A stretch of 7,333 nt of DNA from assembly GCA_031279715.1 (NCBI GenBank), contig JAITHY010000182.1, positions 1 through 7,333 on the forward strand. Reading direction: 5' to 3'. The position numbers and the translations under genes were made by a program. Positions 5,793-7,333 of the stretch are shown here, piece by piece. The notes under the pieces were generated by a model. That model was not told the origin of the DNA, made no database searches, and was given only the letters and a program-made list of their open reading frames with translations. The first letter of the stretch is position 1. Every line of letters begins with the position of its first letter. This stretch comes from Verrucomicrobiales bacterium. Its GTDB lineage: Bacteria > Verrucomicrobiota > Verrucomicrobiia > Methylacidiphilales > JAAUTS01.

Positions 5793-7142
5793 TTATTCTT
5801 CCAGCCGGTACAGGGCGCAGGCGTGGGGCGCGAGGGGGCTGGTGATTTCGCCGTTTAACGCGCCGAGTTGTTCCCCGGTCCACAGGTTGGCGGCGCGGGC
5901 GCCGCGGGTGAACCCGATGTCGGAGAGTTTCACCGTCAGCGTTTGCGGGGCGTGATCTTGCAGGTTGAACAGCGCCAGGTAAACCGCGCCGCCGGGGTGG
6001 CGGGCGGTGAGGGCGATTTTGCCGGGGTCTTGGAACAGCACTTTGGCGCCGGCGCTTTCGCGGTGCATCGCCAGCACGGCGCGGTTGGTGAGGAGGGACA
6101 GGGTGAAGGCGTCGTTGCTGGGCAGGTCGCCGCCGAACATCAGCGGGGAGCGGCTGATGGTGAGCAGGGTCATCAGGCTGTGTTGCTCGTCACGGGTGAG
6201 CCGGCTGGGGCGGTCGGCGCCGCGCTCGCCGCGGATGGCGAGGCGTCCCAGCGGCAGCATGTCGCAGTCGGGCCACGCGCCGGGGGCGCTGTGGGGCAGC
6301 CATTTGGCGGTGACGCCAAACAGGGCTTTGACTTGCGTCCACTCGTCCCACAGGTCGCCCACCAGCCGCCACATGTTGGCGTGGGCGCTGACGTGCGCGG
6401 CGCGGTCCAGCGGTGTCGGGCCGGGGGAAATGCTCAGCACCATGGGGCGTCCGCACCGGTCAATGGCGCGGCGTATCAGCTCGATTTCGCCCTGGTGGTA
6501 GGGCGCGGCGAGGTCGTCCACTTTAACAAAGTCAACGCCCCAGCCGGCGTACAACTCAAAGATGGAATTATAATACTCCTGCGCCCCCGCGCGGTTGCTG
6601 ACGATGGTGTAGTTGTCCTTCAACCAGCCGCACTGCCGGTCGGGGGAATAAATTTGGTCGGCCGTGACACCGTCAGCGCCCTTGACGGGCAACTTTTGCT
6701 CCACGGCGATTTTGGGGACGCCGCGCATGACGTGGATGCCGAATTTCAGCCCCTTGCCGTGCACATAGTCGGCGAGCGCCTTGAAGCCCGCGCCGCCGGC
6801 GGCCGAGGGGAAGCGGTTCACCGCCGGCAAATAACGCCCGTAACCATCCATCACATAACGCGGGTCCCGCTGATTGTAACCGCCCGCCTTGTCATTCTCC
6901 ACGAACCAGCGGATGTCAACGACGACATATTCCCAGCCGTGGGGCTTCAAGTGTTCCGCGAGGTAGTCGGCGTTGGCCTTGACCTCGTCCTCGACGACGG
7001 TGGGGCCGTAGCAATCCCAACTGTTCCACCCCATCGGCGGGGTGGGCGCCCATTGGTGAAATTCAGCGCGGGCGCCGGCGGCCAGCAGCAGCGCCGCCGC
7101 GGCGAGGGTGAGCTTCAGCGTCATGTGTCGCGAGGATGGCAT
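5793..7142 (-). CDS. Secreted glycoside hydrolase family 27 protein (alpha-galactosidase type)
   Basis: A complete 449-residue protein. The start ATG at 7142 is preceded by GGAGG with 7 nt spacing; an alternative ATG at 7124 has no ribosome site. Residues 1-26 form a signal peptide ending in A-R-A, so it acts outside the cytoplasm. The TIM barrel opens with PPMGWNSWDCYG (35-46), the hallmark of GH27. The nucleophile is read as Asp209 in VDFVKVDD, and the acid/base as Asp263 in MWRLVGD, matching the family's K-x-D and W-R-x-x-x-D motifs. WPDCDML (290-296) corresponds to the usual WNDPDML. The last 80 or so residues look like the C-terminal beta-sandwich. The family retains anomeric configuration and removes terminal alpha-galactosyl residues, but also contains alpha-N-acetylgalactosaminidases and beta-L-arabinopyranosidases, so the exact substrate is open. 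It is probably translationally coupled to the PEP-CTERM gene. Confidence 0.9.
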   Translation of the reverse strand: MPSSRHMTLKLTLAAAALLLAAGARAEFHQWAPTPPMGWNSWDCYGPTVVEDEVKANADYLAEHLKPHGWEYVVVDIRWFVENDKAGGYNQRDPRYVMDGYGRYLPAVNRFPSAAGGAGFKALADYVHGKGLKFGIHVMRGVPKIAVEQKLPVKGADGVTADQIYSPDRQCGWLKDNYTIVSNRAGAQEYYNSIFELYAGWGVDFVKVDDLAAPYHQGEIELIRRAIDRCGRPMVLSISPGPTPLDRAAHVSAHANMWRLVGDLWDEWTQVKALFGVTAKWLPHSAPGAWPDCDMLPLGRLAIRGERGADRPSRLTRDEQHSLMTLLTISRSPLMFGGDLPSNDAFTLSLLTNRAVLAMHRESAGAKVLFQDPGKIALTARHPGGAVYLALFNLQDHAPQTLTVKLSDIGFTRGARAANLWTGEQLGALNGEITSPLAPHACALYRLEE

Positions 7143-7144
7143 AA

Positions 7145-7333
7145 TTACGCCTCCGTGTGAAATGAAAAACGCCGGCGTAACACCGCCAGCAACGCCGCGC
7201 CGGTGAGCAGCAGCGCCCACGTTGAGGGTTCGGGGATGACGCTCAGCAAGCCGCCGCCGCTGAAGATGCTCGCTAACAGCGCGTCGTTTAATTCCGCCGC
7301 AGTGTAACCTTGCCCGATGTTCAGGCTGCTGAT
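7145..7333 (-). CDS. PEP-CTERM sorting-signal protein, C-terminal end (partial)
   Basis: This frame is open from the right edge of the window for 62 codons to a TAA. It ends in a textbook PEP-CTERM tail: V-I-P-E-P-S-T-W (residues 32-39 of the visible part), a hydrophobic stretch of about 15 residues (ALLLTGAALLAV), then the basic cluster RRR and a short tail. In the known system, exosortase recognises such tails and the protein is processed at the cell envelope, usually on exported exopolysaccharide-associated or surface proteins. The visible residues before the tail (ISSLNIGQGY...) give no domain, so the passenger function is unknown. The stop is 2 bp from the start of the GH27 gene, so the two genes are almost certainly co-transcribed. 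Seen: motif and frame. Known: family role. Inferred: surface location. Confidence 0.88.
   Translation of the reverse strand: MSSLNIGQGYTAAELNDALLASIFSGGGLLSVIPEPSTWALLLTGAALLAVLRRRFSFHTEA
7150..7154 (-). promoter_or_regulatory. Ribosome binding site of the GH27 gene inside the PEP-CTERM gene
   Basis: GGAGG lies 7 nt upstream of the ATG at 7142 and overlaps the last sense codons of the PEP-CTERM reading frame (Thr-Glu-Ala-stop). It decides the start at 7142 over the downstream ATG at 7124. It also suggests that translation of the two genes is coupled. Confidence 0.75.

Noticed and set aside
1582..6678. LTVS as a conserved protein motif or peptide repeat
   Set aside because: The same DNA word is also read as TVS or ADG in other codon phases and occurs in both orientations, so the peptide is a by-product.
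5868..7160. Long plus-strand open frame opposite GH27
   Set aside because: Same explanation: low-complexity Gly/Val/Ala/Arg/Gln-rich shadow of a well-supported minus-strand gene.
1..7333. CRISPR array, integrase, transposase or attachment site
   Set aside because: The repeated words are irregularly spaced and lie inside genes. There are no equal-length spacers, and no translation shows recombinase or transposase motifs.

Overview
The window looks like part of a Verrucomicrobiota/Lentisphaerota-type (PVC group) chromosome. The basis is a PEP-CTERM sorting tail, a beta-strand-rich autotransporter-like exoprotein, secreted glycoside hydrolases, an orphan RHS core/tip protein and dispersed palindromic repeats. 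This is inferred from gene content; no rRNA or other marker is present. All credible genes lie on the minus strand. The long plus-strand open frames between 3039 and 7160 are shadows of GC-rich minus-strand genes.

Layout in the direction of transcription (right to left): (1) the last 62 codons of a PEP-CTERM protein (7333-7145), 2 bp from (2) a secreted GH27 alpha-galactosidase-type enzyme (7142-5793), whose Shine-Dalgarno lies in the last codons of the PEP-CTERM gene. (3) A 249-bp gap holds a 52-nt near-perfect hairpin. (4) A secreted GH2 enzyme (5543-3258) has both catalytic glutamates and an extra C-terminal jelly-roll-like module. (5) A 262-bp gap ends in a hairpin. (6) A broken autotransporter-like gene (2995-2133) has its signal peptide out of frame with its body, and is followed by an open remnant of unknown origin (2132-1827). 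(7) A repeat/inverted-repeat cluster (about 1720-1875). (8) A signal-peptide-bearing orphan RHS core with an AT-rich C-terminal tip (1640-894). (9) A small pilin-like membrane-anchored protein (889-514) starts 4 bp after the RHS stop and is broken by one base in a T7 run. (10) The left edge is a decayed or unrecognised frame with an in-frame TGA.

Functionally, the right half reads as a secreted carbohydrate-degradation segment: two exo-acting glycosidases next to surface-anchored or exposed proteins. The left half reads as accessory, decaying DNA around an RHS tip cassette.

The most unusual signal is at the DNA level. A palindromic word, GCTGAC-N-GTCAGC, and its halves recur from 1582 to 6678, on both strands and in three reading phases. 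It encodes LTVS, TVS or ADG depending on phase, which a conserved peptide cannot explain. Its longest perfect copy is 23 bp (5491-5513). Copies sit 41-50 nt after the start codons of three secreted-protein genes, and one copy coincides with the frameshift that breaks the autotransporter gene. It resembles a highly iterated palindrome or uptake-sequence-like element; which of these it is cannot be settled from this window.
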